NCBI RefSeq assembly: GCF_004337695.1 | Contig: NZ_SJXJ01000015.1 | Span: forward strand, 51,216 to 115,215 | Origin: Tenacibaculum sp. M341 | GTDB taxonomy: Bacteria; Bacteroidota; Bacteroidia; Flavobacteriales; Flavobacteriaceae | Direction: 5' to 3' | Length of the DNA: 64,000 bases | Shown: piece by piece, positions 1-9,514 of the stretch | How positions within the stretch are numbered: position 1 is the first letter of the stretch | How the letters are laid out: each line of letters begins with the position of its first letter | Notes under the pieces: generated by a model | What the model was told of the DNA's origin: nothing | What the model saw: the letters and a program-made list of their open reading frames with translations, nothing else | Databases searched by the model: none | Translations under genes and position numbers: made by a program

Positions 1-498
1 ATCCTGATTCTAAGAAAAAGGTTTATGAGCGCTTAAGTGATATTTCTATAAAATCATTTATTCCTGAAATTTAAATAATCAGGAAATAGAGTGATAGAAA
101 AAAACAATTCTTAAACCACTATTTTCATCTTATGTTTTTGTAAATATTAATTCTTCTTTAGAATTCTATAAAGTATTATCTGTTTATGGGGCTTGCGCAT
201 ATATTCTATTTGGAAAAGAATATGTAAAGGTAACTGAAAAAGAAATCAATCAAATAAAATTATTGATTGGAAATAAAAACATTACCAGCGTTAAAGCTAA
301 TGTAGAACTATCCAAAATTAGAGGAGCCAGAAGGATTAATTACGGATCTCTGAGTGGTTTAAATTGCGAAATAATTAAAGCTATAATCATAATAAAATTA
401 TTGTTAGACTTGATTCACTAAGACAAAATATAACGTACGTAATACCTTCTTATGTACTGGATAATGTAATAACCGAAAAAGCATTATTAGTCTCTTAA
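1..498 (+). pseudogene. Decayed UpxY/LoaP-type NusG-family transcription antiterminator (5' end outside window)
   Basis: The translated pieces match the UpxY class of specialised NusG paralogues along almost the whole length (about 165 codons here; the family is about 170-180). Frame 3 (from base 3) gives the N-terminal NGN region PDSKKKVYERLSDISIKSF. It then meets TAA at 72-74 and TAG at 87-89, the second standing where the family has Trp in WSDRKK. A one-base loss in the A-run at 98-104 moves reading to frame 2, with KPLFSSYVFVNI (family: PLFPSYVFV) and YGACAYILFGKEYVKVTEKE. A second shift at about 380-382 moves to frame 1, giving the KOW-like end NKIIVRLDSLRQNITYVIPS and a stop at 496-498. 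Two stops plus two shifts make loss of function likely. Intact relatives bind RNA polymerase and let it read through terminators in long capsule or PKS/NRPS operons; this copy lies directly upstream of such an operon. Sequencing error at the A-run alone would not explain all four lesions. Confidence 0.83.
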
Positions 499-549
499 AA
501 GTATACTTATACTATTTATCGTTTTAAAAAAATAACAAACCATACTATC

Positions 550-1407
550 ATGACCTATAATAGCCCGACATGTCATCGTGAGCAATTTTTTACTCAGGAA
601 GAGCTAAATCTTATAAGAAAAAGTATCATTGAGAATAAACAAAATTCTCAATCTAAAAATATGATTGAACTCAAAAATATTGAGCCAATACACGAAAAAT
701 TACAGCGACTTTTTAAAGAAGAACTAGGAAAGGAAGTAGAGTTCTTAAATTCGTTTATATTTTTTGCGAGTAGCACAACCATGAAGTCGAGAATGAATTC
801 TAATAACATGGGGTGGCACACAGATGGATCGTGTTCTTTTGTTGATGGAGATTGTTATAATGTCTGGATACCAATTTACAACGATTCAAAATCAACAGGT
901 TTAGAAGTGGTTTCTGAATCGGAAAACCCTGAGTTATACGCTCAATTCGGAGATCCTACCGAAGTTCCAATTATTTATTCTAAAGAAAATTCCGAAGAAG
1001 TTTTCGGTTTTTTCAAAAACTCAATCCCTGAAGATACAGACTTAATTGTTGTTAAAGTAGCTTCAGGTCTAGTACTACCAATATCAAAAAAGAGACTCAA
1101 AATAGACAGATATGAGAATCCATCTCCTGGCGATATTGTGGTGTTTAAACAATCTGAATTACATAGAGGCTTTCATGACGGGGGGATTCGTATCCAACTA
1201 AGCTTAAAATTCAGATTAAAAAACGCTGAAATCAATAAAAAAACTACCAATCAATTTTACAAACTTTTTGAAACAGTTTCGCCAGAAGAAAAGAACTTCA
1301 ACAATTATCAAAGGTTTTTAGAATTCATTTTTCCACAAGGTCAACTAAGCAAGCATGGAAATCTTGAAAATGAAGCCATAAATTCTCTTTTATATCTTAG
1401 TATGTAA
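550..1407 (+). CDS. Fe(II)/2-oxoglutarate dioxygenase, phytanoyl-CoA dioxygenase-like
   Basis: A 285-residue soluble protein with the non-haem iron facial triad: His90-x-Asp92 in GWHTDG and distal His205 in SELHRGF, with Arg214 (GGIRIQLSLKF) placed to bind 2-oxoglutarate. Spacing and length fit the phytanoyl-CoA dioxygenase-like superfamily, whose members hydroxylate or halogenate fatty-acyl or amino-acyl groups, often while these are tethered to a carrier protein. No signal peptide or membrane segment is seen. It is the first intact gene after the decayed antiterminator and ends 53 bp before the FAAL-NRPS. Tailoring of the fatty acyl starter or the first residues is therefore plausible, but the substrate cannot be read from sequence. 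The ATG at 550 is the only good start, since the upstream frame is closed. Family assignment is firm and role is inferred. Confidence 0.8.
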   Translation: MTYNSPTCHREQFFTQEELNLIRKSIIENKQNSQSKNMIELKNIEPIHEKLQRLFKEELGKEVEFLNSFIFFASSTTMKSRMNSNNMGWHTDGSCSFVDGDCYNVWIPIYNDSKSTGLEVVSESENPELYAQFGDPTEVPIIYSKENSEEVFGFFKNSIPEDTDLIVVKVASGLVLPISKKRLKIDRYENPSPGDIVVFKQSELHRGFHDGGIRIQLSLKFRLKNAEINKKTTNQFYKLFETVSPEEKNFNNYQRFLEFIFPQGQLSKHGNLENEAINSLLYLSM

Positions 1408-1460
1408 AATACACTTCTTTGAATATACTTATTTTTTAACCTACTAATAATATCCTTGAA

Positions 1461-4400
1461 ATGTACACTCTTATAGATGTTTTAAATAACTCAGCGAAAG
1501 AAAATATTGTCATTACTTTTATTGAAGGGAGTAATAGTGAAGCTACTCTTAGAGGAGAAGAGCTGCGTGAAAACGCATATAAGGTTTTAGCTTTTTTACA
1601 AAGTAAAGGCATTAAATCTGGGCAGGAATTAGTCTTTCAAATAGAAGATAATCAAACGTTTGTTGTTGTTTTTTGGGGATGTGTTTTAGGAGGGATCATT
1701 CCGGTACCACTTACGTTGAGCAGAACAGAAGATCATCATCATAAACTATTTAACATATGGAAAATATTAAAATCTCCACATCTAATAGTTTCATCAGACT
1801 ATTTGTCTAGAATAGAAAAACAAGCAGTTTCATTTAATATAGCGTCATTATTTACTGACATTAAAAAGAAAGCATTATTTATTAAAGATATATTTTCAAA
1901 TGACGGTGAGGCAATTATAGCCGAAGTAAAAGAAGATGATATAGCCTACATACAATTTTCATCGGGCTCTACGGGAATCCCTAAAGGAGTTACATTAACA
2001 CATAAAAATTTATTAACCAATATTAAAGGTATTTTACATGGAATTAAATCACCCGCAGAAGGAGATTCATTTTTCTCATGGATGCCTTTAACCCACGATA
2101 TGGGACTAATTGGTTTTCATTTAACTCCATTCTTTGCAGGTTGGAGTCATTATATTATGACAACTAGTCTTTTTATTAGAAGGCCTCTGCTATGGCTGGA
2201 TAAAATTTCCGAACATAAAATATCATTTTCTGCATCGCCTAATTTTGGTTACAGTTACCTCATTAGAAGATTTAAAAAAGAGAATGTAAAGAACCTCGAT
2301 TTATCTAGTTTGCGTATAATTGTTAATGGCGCCGAACCTATTTCTGCTAATTTATGTGATAAATTCTATCAGGTGTTTTCTGATTATGGACTTAAAAAAA
2401 ATGTTATTTTTCCCGTATATGGATTAGCCGAAGCGAGCTTAGCAGTTACGTTTTCTGATCCAACAGAATATGTAAAGCCTATTACCATTGACAGGAAATA
2501 TCTTGGAATGGGAGACAAGGTACACATCACTGATAAGAAAGACTCATTATCATTAGTTAATGTTGGAACTCCTATAAAAGATTGTTATGTAAGAATTGTA
2601 GACTCAAATAAAGAACCTGTAAAAGAAGGAATAATTGGAGAAATTCAAATAGAAGGAGACAATGTTACGGAAGCTTATTATGGAAATGACATTGTAACGA
2701 AAGCAACAATAGATGATGAAGGGTGGCTGAGTACTGGTGACATGGGATTCTTTTATGAAGATTGTTTATTTGTTAGTGGGAGATTAAAAGATGTAATTTT
2801 TATTAATGGGCAAAATTATTATGCGCATGATTTAGAAAGAGTTTTGGGTGAAATACCAGAAATAGAGCTGGGAAAAGTAGTTACTGCCGGTCATACCAAT
2901 TATAACGGGCAGAACGAAACTTTTGTGTTTATTTACTTTAAGGGAACTCCTGAAAAATTCCGTGATGTTATCAAGGGAGTAAAGAAGAAAATAAATTTTG
3001 TGTTTGGTTTTGAACCCGATTTTATTATTCCGGTAAAAGACATTCCTAAAACAACGAGTGGAAAGGTACAACGCTACAAATTGATTCAGCGTTATAATAA
3101 CGCTGAGTTCAATACTATTTTAGAAAAGATAAAAGAAGAAGTTGATTCTTCAGCAGAGAAAAGAAAGTATATACAACCAGATACAGCTATTGAACATAGA
3201 GTTAAAGAAATTTGGAATACTGTTTTAGGACATGATCGTTTTGGAATTACTGATAAGTTTTTTGAAGTAGGAGGGAACTCATTAAAAGGAGCTCAGATTT
3301 TAAATAGTTTCCAAAAGGAATTTAATATCGACTTTGACTACCACAAACTCTATGAAAAACAAACCATAAAAGAAATTGCCCATGAAATTGAAAACGGAAA
3401 AAATGTAACACCTTATCAGGAAATTATATTACAAAAGGAACAACAGTGGTATCCACTAACATCTATGCAGGAACGCCTATATTATTTCTGGCAATTAAGT
3501 CCTAAGGCTGTTGCCTATAATGTTCCATTGGCAATACGTTTTCAGGGAGATTTGGACATTAAGCAACTTGAAAATGTAATAAATAATATAATTGATAGGC
3601 ATGAAGTATTGAGAACATACTTCAGGATTCAAAATCAAAAACCTCAACAAGGTTATGTTAAATCTCTAAAGACAGTTTTAACCGTTGTTGAAATAGATAA
3701 AGAAAATCTAAATACTGAATTAAAGAAAAGAGTTCAGGCATTTGATTTACATCAAGCACCTTTGTTTCGATTTGAGCTTTTAAAGGAGTCAAAAGATGAA
3801 TATGTATTGTTTATGGATATACCTCATGTTATCATAGATGGTATATCAGTTGGAATATTATTAAAAGAAATTTTTAACGGATATAAGGGGCAAGCTACTG
3901 AAACATTAGAAATACAATATAAAGATTATGCTGTATGGAGGAATAATTTTATAGAAACAGAAAAAGGTAAAGAACAGCAAAAATACTGGGCGAATAGATT
4001 ATTAGGTGAATTGCCTAAGTCCGAACTTTTAATAGACTTCAGCAGACCTAGTATTTTTTCTTATGAAGGAGAAAAGTTTCCTTTTAACATTGAAAAAGAG
4101 GTAACCAATAAACTCAAAACAGTAGCGGAAGAGTTGAATGTTCCTCTTCATACCATAATGTTAGCAGCATACACGATTGTCTTATCTAAGCATGTAGTAG
4201 CAGAGGAGGTACTTGTAGGAATACCTGTTTCAGGTCGTGGTCATTACCAATTACAAGAGTTATTGGGAATGTTCGTTAATAATCTTACACTTCGTAATTT
4301 CCCTAAAGGAAATATAACTTTTAGAGACTATCTTCAGGAAGTAAAAAATAACACACTTAATGATTTAACAAATCAAAATTACCCTTTCAGTCAATTAATT

Positions 4401-7400
4401 AAAGACTTAAACGTTAAAAATGACCCTAGTGGAAGCCCGCTATTTAGTACCATGTTTGTATATCAGAATATGGAAATTCCAAGACTGGAGACAGCAGCAT
4501 TAAAGGCAGCACCATACTTTTTTGATCCGGGAATAGCAAAATTCGATATTACTTTAGAAATTATTGAAAAACCAGATCAATTAGAGTATTATATTGAGTA
4601 TGCAAAGGCATTATTCAATAAAGAAAGTATTGTAAGTTTCACTAGTCATTTCAAGAAGTTAATTGAACAAATAGTACAGAATCCAAATCAGTTAATTTCT
4701 GATATGACCTTAGTCTCTGATGATGTTTTACAAGACTATTATTTAAGCACGAAACAACCTACAAAATACACTTCGTTAGAAGTTCATGAATTAATAGCTC
4801 TAAAAGGAAGAGAAAAGCCAGATTCGATAGCAGTAGTTATGAGAGAGGAAGTTCCGTTAACCTATACCGATTTAGAAAAAAAATCGAATGTTCTTTCAGA
4901 AATACTTAAAGAAAGAGGTGTAAAGAAAAATACCCCCGTAGCTATTATAGCTAACAGGCATATTGATTTTGTTGTTTCTATTCTGGCGGTTTTAAAAGCA
5001 GAAGGATGTTTTATTCCTGTGGAGGCGAGTTATCCAGAAGATAGAATTCGATTTATAGTTGAAGATTGTGGTACTCAAATTATTCTGGCAGATGAAAATT
5101 TAAGCGAAAGCAAATTATTTTCAGAAAGATGGACGTCGACACGTTTAGATACTATAGAAATGGTTTTATTAGCATCAAAAGCTAATGATGAGAGATCGAT
5201 TATTGCTTGTGATAATAGCTTAGCGTATATAATATATACTTCAGGATCTACCGGAAGGCCTAAAGGAGTAAAAGTAGGACATAATTCATTAATGAATTAC
5301 TTAGAATGGGCAAGAAAAGCATATAAGGTTAATGGGGAGTCAACTTTTCCTTTATATACTTCTATTTCATTTGATCTTACATTAACTTCAATCTTTTTAC
5401 CTCTTATTTCAGGAAGTATTTTGAGAATTTACCAAGATATTGACGAGGAATTAGTAATAGAAAGTGTGCTTTTAGATAATCAGGTAAAAGTATTAAAGGG
5501 AACACCTTCACATTTAAAAATTATAAAAGATTCTCCTTTACTAAAAAATAAAATAAAAGAAAGTAGATTAGAGACATTAATTGTAGGAGGAGAGGCATTA
5601 CAAAGACAATTAGCGAAAGATATAACTGATCTTTTTGAAGGAAATATTCAAATATTTAATGAATATGGTCCAACAGAAACAACCATTGGTTGTGTGGTAC
5701 ATGAATTCAATTCGTTAATAGATAAAGGAAACAATGTTCCAATAGGAAGGGCTATTGCTAATACTCAGGTTTATGTTTTAGATTCATATTTAAAACCAGT
5801 TCCTTTAGGAGTCTCAGGAGAGTTGTATATTTCTGGGGAAGGCTTATCTGAAGGCTATTTGAATAGGGGAGAACTAACAAAAGAAAAATTTATTACAAAT
5901 CCGTTTATATCTGGACAGTTAATGTATCGTTCTGGAGATTTGGTTAAAAGAAAATTAAATGGAAACCTTGAATACTTAGGAAGATTAGATGATCAGGTAA
6001 AAATTAACGGATATAGAATAGAGCTTGGAGAGCTGGAAAATGTGGTAAGTACACATATGGGAGTTAAGGATGCCTTGGCTGTTTATGGGAAGGAAACACC
6101 TTTAAGTGTTTATGTTACTTTAGATAATGAGGGAGATTCAAAAAATATTCAGGAAGAAATAAAAAGAGCGTTAAGAAAACAGCTTCCCGATTATATGATT
6201 CCAGCACACATCGTTGTACTAGATAAGATTCCTCTTACTAAAAACGGAAAGGTGGCCTATGATCAATTACCAACACCAATCCAAACTTCCAATCAAGAAT
6301 TTGTAACTCCAGTTTCTGAAATAGAAGAAATGTTGGTAGAAGCATGGAAAGAAGTTTTAGGGAATTTTGAAATAGGAGTTACCAATAATTTTTACGAAGA
6401 AGGAGGTGATTCTATAAAAGCAATTCAAATAGCATCTATATTATTTGAAAACAATATTGAAGTTAAAGCTAAAGATATACTTACTTATCCTACGATAAAA
6501 GAACTGACGAACTATGTTCAGATAATAGAAACAAATGAAAATGTAGAAGAGTTAGCAGAAAAGGTATTAGAAATTACACCAATTCAACATTGGTTTTTTG
6601 ATAGAGAATTGCAAAACCGCGATTTTTATAATCAATCAGTTTTGTTAAAATGGGAAGATAAAATTGAAATAGAAATTCTGTCGGAAACGTTTGGAAAACT
6701 GTTTGAATATCATGATGCTTTACGCTTAAACTATAACGAAAATACAAAAGCTTTTTACTACAGAAAGCAACATGAAAATCTACCTGTTGAATTTAAGAGA
6801 ATCAAGCTAGAAGGAACATTTAAAGATTTGCTCAAAGGAGATTTACAGGAAGTATTAATTTCCATTAAAAACTCGATTAATATTGTTACTACATCTCTGC
6901 TAAAAGCAACAATTATAACTGTTGAAGCAGTAGATTACTTATTTATTACAGGGCATCATTTAATCATAGATGGAGTTTCCTGGAGAATTTTATTGAAAGA
7001 TCTTTATACTGCCTATACAACAATTAAAAAAGGAGAAGAGGTAAGGTTTCCTAAAAAAACAGCGTCATTAATAGCGTATAAAAATGAACTAAAAGATATT
7101 TCAAAACAACTAACTTCGGTAGATGCTTCATTCTGGGAAACAATAAAACATAACGAGTTTACAATTTACCCAAATAAAACAATTGAAAGTAAAGTAAAAA
7201 ACCAAAAAGTAATAACTACGGAGTTATCCGTTGATGATACGTCGTTTTTACTTAAAGAAGCCAATACTGTTTTTAACACGAATGCAGAAATACTTTTAAT
7301 TGTGGCACTAACAAAAACTATTGCTGAAGAATATAAAACAAATCAGGTTACTTTAGAATTAGAAGGCCATGGTAGAGATTTGGAAAATATAAATTCATCA

Positions 7401-7916
7401 AGAACAATAGGTTGGTTTACATCATTATACCCGTTAGGTTTTAAAAATGCGTCATCTATGGAAGAATCTATAAGAGAGACAAAAGATCTAATTAAGAGCT
7501 TACCGGCAGGAGGAATACAGTATGGTATTCTGAAGTATTTGAATAAAAAGCTGAATAGCTATCTTCCTGAAAACAATATTCGATTCAATTATTTAGGGCA
7601 GTTTTCAAAAGAAACCTCGAACAACCTGTTCTCTTTGGTCAATGAACCTTTAGGTATTGAATCCGATCCTGAAAATCCTACTGGTGTCATGTTAGAGTTT
7701 AATTTAATGGTACTAAATGATACCCTAAAAATACAGACACATTATTTACACAGTGTGGAAAATTATTATCTAACTCAAAAAGTAGTTGTAAGCTTTAAAG
7801 AAAATATATTGAAAGTACTTAATTATCTAAGAGATCAGGATGATATACATTTTACACCTTCAGATTTTGAAGCAGCGCATTTGGATAATGATGATTTGAA
7901 AATTTTGTTTGAGTAA
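1461..7916 (+). CDS. Initiation NRPS: FAAL-T-C-A(Asn)-T-E
   Basis: A 2,151-residue NRPS. Domains in order: fatty acyl-AMP ligase (about 1-575; SSGSTGIPKG at 168-177, FAAL-type YGLAEASLAV); carrier with Ser607 (GGNSLKG); condensation (about 665-1100), whose active site reads PHVIIDG (788-794), so the first His is Pro while the second, catalytic His789 and the Asp are kept; adenylation (about 1110-1600; YTSGSTGRPKG from 1259); carrier with Ser1651 (GGDSIKA); epimerisation (about 1690-2130; HHLIIDGVSW at 1832, EGHGRD, IGWFTSLYP). The hand-read A-domain code is D-L-T-K-I-G-E-I-G-K, of the Asn type (DLTKxGExGK). Expected product: an acyl-D-Asn thioester handed to the next NRPS, whose first C domain has the form that follows E domains. 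Ending in E at PSDFEAAHL..., with no thioesterase, fits trans hand-over. The free-standing acyl-D-Asn layout resembles prodrug-type starts. Domain calls are secure; the Asn prediction is good but untested. Confidence 0.95.
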   Translation: MYTLIDVLNNSAKENIVITFIEGSNSEATLRGEELRENAYKVLAFLQSKGIKSGQELVFQIEDNQTFVVVFWGCVLGGIIPVPLTLSRTEDHHHKLFNIWKILKSPHLIVSSDYLSRIEKQAVSFNIASLFTDIKKKALFIKDIFSNDGEAIIAEVKEDDIAYIQFSSGSTGIPKGVTLTHKNLLTNIKGILHGIKSPAEGDSFFSWMPLTHDMGLIGFHLTPFFAGWSHYIMTTSLFIRRPLLWLDKISEHKISFSASPNFGYSYLIRRFKKENVKNLDLSSLRIIVNGAEPISANLCDKFYQVFSDYGLKKNVIFPVYGLAEASLAVTFSDPTEYVKPITIDRKYLGMGDKVHITDKKDSLSLVNVGTPIKDCYVRIVDSNKEPVKEGIIGEIQIEGDNVTEAYYGNDIVTKATIDDEGWLSTGDMGFFYEDCLFVSGRLKDVIFINGQNYYAHDLERVLGEIPEIELGKVVTAGHTNYNGQNETFVFIYFKGTPEKFRDVIKGVKKKINFVFGFEPDFIIPVKDIPKTTSGKVQRYKLIQRYNNAEFNTILEKIKEEVDSSAEKRKYIQPDTAIEHRVKEIWNTVLGHDRFGITDKFFEVGGNSLKGAQILNSFQKEFNIDFDYHKLYEKQTIKEIAHEIENGKNVTPYQEIILQKEQQWYPLTSMQERLYYFWQLSPKAVAYNVPLAIRFQGDLDIKQLENVINNIIDRHEVLRTYFRIQNQKPQQGYVKSLKTVLTVVEIDKENLNTELKKRVQAFDLHQAPLFRFELLKESKDEYVLFMDIPHVIIDGISVGILLKEIFNGYKGQATETLEIQYKDYAVWRNNFIETEKGKEQQKYWANRLLGELPKSELLIDFSRPSIFSYEGEKFPFNIEKEVTNKLKTVAEELNVPLHTIMLAAYTIVLSKHVVAEEVLVGIPVSGRGHYQLQELLGMFVNNLTLRNFPKGNITFRDYLQEVKNNTLNDLTNQNYPFSQLIKDLNVKNDPSGSPLFSTMFVYQNMEIPRLETAALKAAPYFFDPGIAKFDITLEIIEKPDQLEYYIEYAKALFNKESIVSFTSHFKKLIEQIVQNPNQLISDMTLVSDDVLQDYYLSTKQPTKYTSLEVHELIALKGREKPDSIAVVMREEVPLTYTDLEKKSNVLSEILKERGVKKNTPVAIIANRHIDFVVSILAVLKAEGCFIPVEASYPEDRIRFIVEDCGTQIILADENLSESKLFSERWTSTRLDTIEMVLLASKANDERSIIACDNSLAYIIYTSGSTGRPKGVKVGHNSLMNYLEWARKAYKVNGESTFPLYTSISFDLTLTSIFLPLISGSILRIYQDIDEELVIESVLLDNQVKVLKGTPSHLKIIKDSPLLKNKIKESRLETLIVGGEALQRQLAKDITDLFEGNIQIFNEYGPTETTIGCVVHEFNSLIDKGNNVPIGRAIANTQVYVLDSYLKPVPLGVSGELYISGEGLSEGYLNRGELTKEKFITNPFISGQLMYRSGDLVKRKLNGNLEYLGRLDDQVKINGYRIELGELENVVSTHMGVKDALAVYGKETPLSVYVTLDNEGDSKNIQEEIKRALRKQLPDYMIPAHIVVLDKIPLTKNGKVAYDQLPTPIQTSNQEFVTPVSEIEEMLVEAWKEVLGNFEIGVTNNFYEEGGDSIKAIQIASILFENNIEVKAKDILTYPTIKELTNYVQIIETNENVEELAEKVLEITPIQHWFFDRELQNRDFYNQSVLLKWEDKIEIEILSETFGKLFEYHDALRLNYNENTKAFYYRKQHENLPVEFKRIKLEGTFKDLLKGDLQEVLISIKNSINIVTTSLLKATIITVEAVDYLFITGHHLIIDGVSWRILLKDLYTAYTTIKKGEEVRFPKKTASLIAYKNELKDISKQLTSVDASFWETIKHNEFTIYPNKTIESKVKNQKVITTELSVDDTSFLLKEANTVFNTNAEILLIVALTKTIAEEYKTNQVTLELEGHGRDLENINSSRTIGWFTSLYPLGFKNASSMEESIRETKDLIKSLPAGGIQYGILKYLNKKLNSYLPENNIRFNYLGQFSKETSNNLFSLVNEPLGIESDPENPTGVMLEFNLMVLNDTLKIQTHYLHSVENYYLTQKVVVSFKENILKVLNYLRDQDDIHFTPSDFEAAHLDNDDLKILFE

Positions 7917-7949
7917 GTCTATGAATAATAAATCAATAAATGATAATAA

Positions 7950-9134
7950 ATGAAAATGAAGTATAAAACAAAAAAAAGATTCGCTATTTTCTCAATGGTA
8001 TTAGTAGTATTATATTTTTTAGTAACGCTAATTGCCCCCCCTTTATTAGATAAAGGACAAAACAAAACAATAGAAGAGACAACAAAAGTATCTAATGAAG
8101 CTAAAATATTATATAATAACTTAGACTTTGTTGGTGATTTACACTGCGATGCATTATTATGGGATAGGGATCTATCTAAAGAAAACGACTATGGTCATGT
8201 AGATTTTCAACGAATGAGTAATAGCAATGTAGCATTTCAGGCTTTTACCATTGTTACCAAATCTCCTAAAGGACATAATTTTGAGAAGACAGATGGTGAA
8301 GCTTTCGATAATATTACCTTACTATCCATATTACAAGGGCAATCGGTGACTAATTGGTTTAGCTTATTCAACAGGGCAATGTATCAATGTAACAAGCTAA
8401 AAGGTTATGCAAGAGCTTATAACGACAATTTTATTCTTATTGAAAAGAAAGATGATTTACTCACTTTATTAAAGAAAAGAGCTACCAATAAAAAAATAAT
8501 AGGAGGTATTATTGGTTTAGAAGGAGGGCATTGTCTTGAGGGTGAAATAGAAAACTTTCTAAAGTTGTATGATAACGGAGTTAGGATGCTAGGGCTCTCG
8601 CATTTTTTTGACAATAAACTTGGCGGATCTGCTCATGGGATTGAAAAAGGAGGAATAACAGAATTTGGAAAGAAAGTTTTAGGAGAAATGCAAAAAAGAA
8701 ACATGATTTTGGATATAGCGCATACCTCTGATAAAATGATAAGTGATATTATAAAAACGTATAACGGTCCTATTGTGAGTTCTCATACAGGAGTAGATGG
8801 AGTTATAGAATCATATAGAAATTTATCCGATGAACAACTAAAACTTTTGGCAAAAAAGGACGCATTAATAGGAGTTGCATTCTTTCCAGGAGCAATTGGA
8901 AATGATGGAATCAGGGGTATTGTTAAAACAATGAAACATGTAAAGGAACTTATAGGAGTAGAACATGTTGCTTTAGGATCTGATTTTGATGGATCTGTAA
9001 CTACACCTATAGATGTAACAGGTTATCAATATATTGTTGAAGAAATGTTGCAGCAAAATTTTTCAAAAAGAGAAATAGAAATGATAATGGGGGAAAACTT
9101 AAAAAACTTCTTGTTAAAAAACTTACCTAATTAA
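7950..9134 (+). CDS. Membrane-anchored dipeptidase, peptidase family M19 (renal dipeptidase-like)
   Basis: A 394-residue protein with a basic N-terminus followed by a hydrophobic stretch (about residues 10-31, FAIFSMVLVVLYFLVTLIAP) that should act as a signal anchor and place the enzyme in the periplasm. Zinc-site motifs of M19 dipeptidases are present in order: DLHCDAL (HxD), the bridging Glu in GLEGGHC, LGLSHFFDN, DIAHTS, SSHTG and GSDFDG. M19 enzymes cleave dipeptides and tolerate D-residues at the C-terminal side. It starts 33 bp after the FAAL-NRPS, so is probably cotranscribed with it. In this setting it could trim or activate an acyl-D-Asn precursor, give self-protection by cutting the product, or recycle peptides; nothing in the sequence decides among these. 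A second ATG two codons downstream is an equally possible start. Confidence 0.87.
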   Translation: MKMKYKTKKRFAIFSMVLVVLYFLVTLIAPPLLDKGQNKTIEETTKVSNEAKILYNNLDFVGDLHCDALLWDRDLSKENDYGHVDFQRMSNSNVAFQAFTIVTKSPKGHNFEKTDGEAFDNITLLSILQGQSVTNWFSLFNRAMYQCNKLKGYARAYNDNFILIEKKDDLLTLLKKRATNKKIIGGIIGLEGGHCLEGEIENFLKLYDNGVRMLGLSHFFDNKLGGSAHGIEKGGITEFGKKVLGEMQKRNMILDIAHTSDKMISDIIKTYNGPIVSSHTGVDGVIESYRNLSDEQLKLLAKKDALIGVAFFPGAIGNDGIRGIVKTMKHVKELIGVEHVALGSDFDGSVTTPIDVTGYQYIVEEMLQQNFSKREIEMIMGENLKNFLLKNLPN

Positions 9135-9169
9135 TTTAAAAAAACAGTTAAGGAAAACCAACTTTTCTT

Positions 9170-9211
9170 CAATACAATTTGTCGTTTGAATTTCAAATTA
9201 CAAGTGTATTG
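9170..9211. repeat. Imperfect 42-bp inverted repeat (possible RNA hairpin)
   Basis: CAATACA (9170-9176) pairs with TGTATTG (9205-9211). The stem continues with few mismatches to a near-palindromic centre at TTTGAATTTCAAA, about 17 of 21 possible pairs. It is followed by a T-rich but not T-tract sequence. It could serve as an mRNA 3'-end structure for the dipeptidase transcript, a weak terminator or a protein site. Confidence 0.55.
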
Positions 9212-9278
9212 GTTTACTCTAGTTTTATTCAATACTTAATATTTCAATGTTTAAATAAAAGTACATTGAAGGTATCAT

Positions 9279-9345
9279 GGTGCTCTTTAATCAAAAAACA
9301 AGAGCATTAAAGTATTAAAAAGTCAAAAGTAATTCAAGGAGCACC
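9279..9345. repeat. Nested inverted repeats GGTGCTC/GAGCACC and CTTTAAT/ATTAAAG
   Basis: GGTGCTC at 9279-9285 is the exact reverse complement of GAGCACC at 9339-9345. Sharing its edge, CTTTAAT (9285-9291) pairs exactly with ATTAAAG (9306-9312). The two pairings are partly exclusive, so alternative folds are possible. No function is assigned. Confidence 0.45.
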
Positions 9346-9514
9346 AAGAAATTCAGAAAATCGTTGGCTGAAATTTAGATAGAAAAATATGTAATTCTTC
9401 TAAATTGGAGTATTGAACCGCTACAATATTCCTAATTATTAGGCTTTAGTGATCTCCTTTTTTTAAGATTTATATACAAATTTAGAAACTACAATAACCT
9501 TAAAATAATACTTT

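Larger units (their letters stand above)
9135..9514. other. 380-bp intergenic region rich in inverted repeats
   Basis: No open frame longer than about 25 codons resembles anything I recognise. The gap is very AT-rich and separates the dipeptidase gene from the Dap-synthesis genes. It holds two nested inverted-repeat structures, listed separately (9170-9211 and 9279-9345). I searched for the Bacteroidota promoter pattern (TTG, about 17-23 bp, TAnnTTTG) on the + strand and saw no convincing match. No T-tract marks a classical terminator. This is the most likely place in the accessory region for an internal promoter or a transcription break, by size alone. Confidence 0.6.

Noticed and set aside
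3-74. The first 72 bases as the C-terminal end of an unrelated upstream gene
   Set aside because: Its sequence fits the N-terminal NGN region of the same UpxY relic that continues after the stop, so it is better read as part of one broken gene.
2832-3071. Minus-strand open frames inside the NRPS and accessory genes, such as 2832-3071, 13970-14272, 36507-36818, 41784-42062 and 60436-60792
   Set aside because: They lie opposite well-supported coding domains, match no family I recognise, and are expected by chance opposite AT-rich genes.
9310-9383. A short frame ending GAPRNSENRWLKFR in the 380-bp gap
   Set aside because: No good start codon, fewer than 25 codons, and it overlaps an inverted repeat; no family resemblance.
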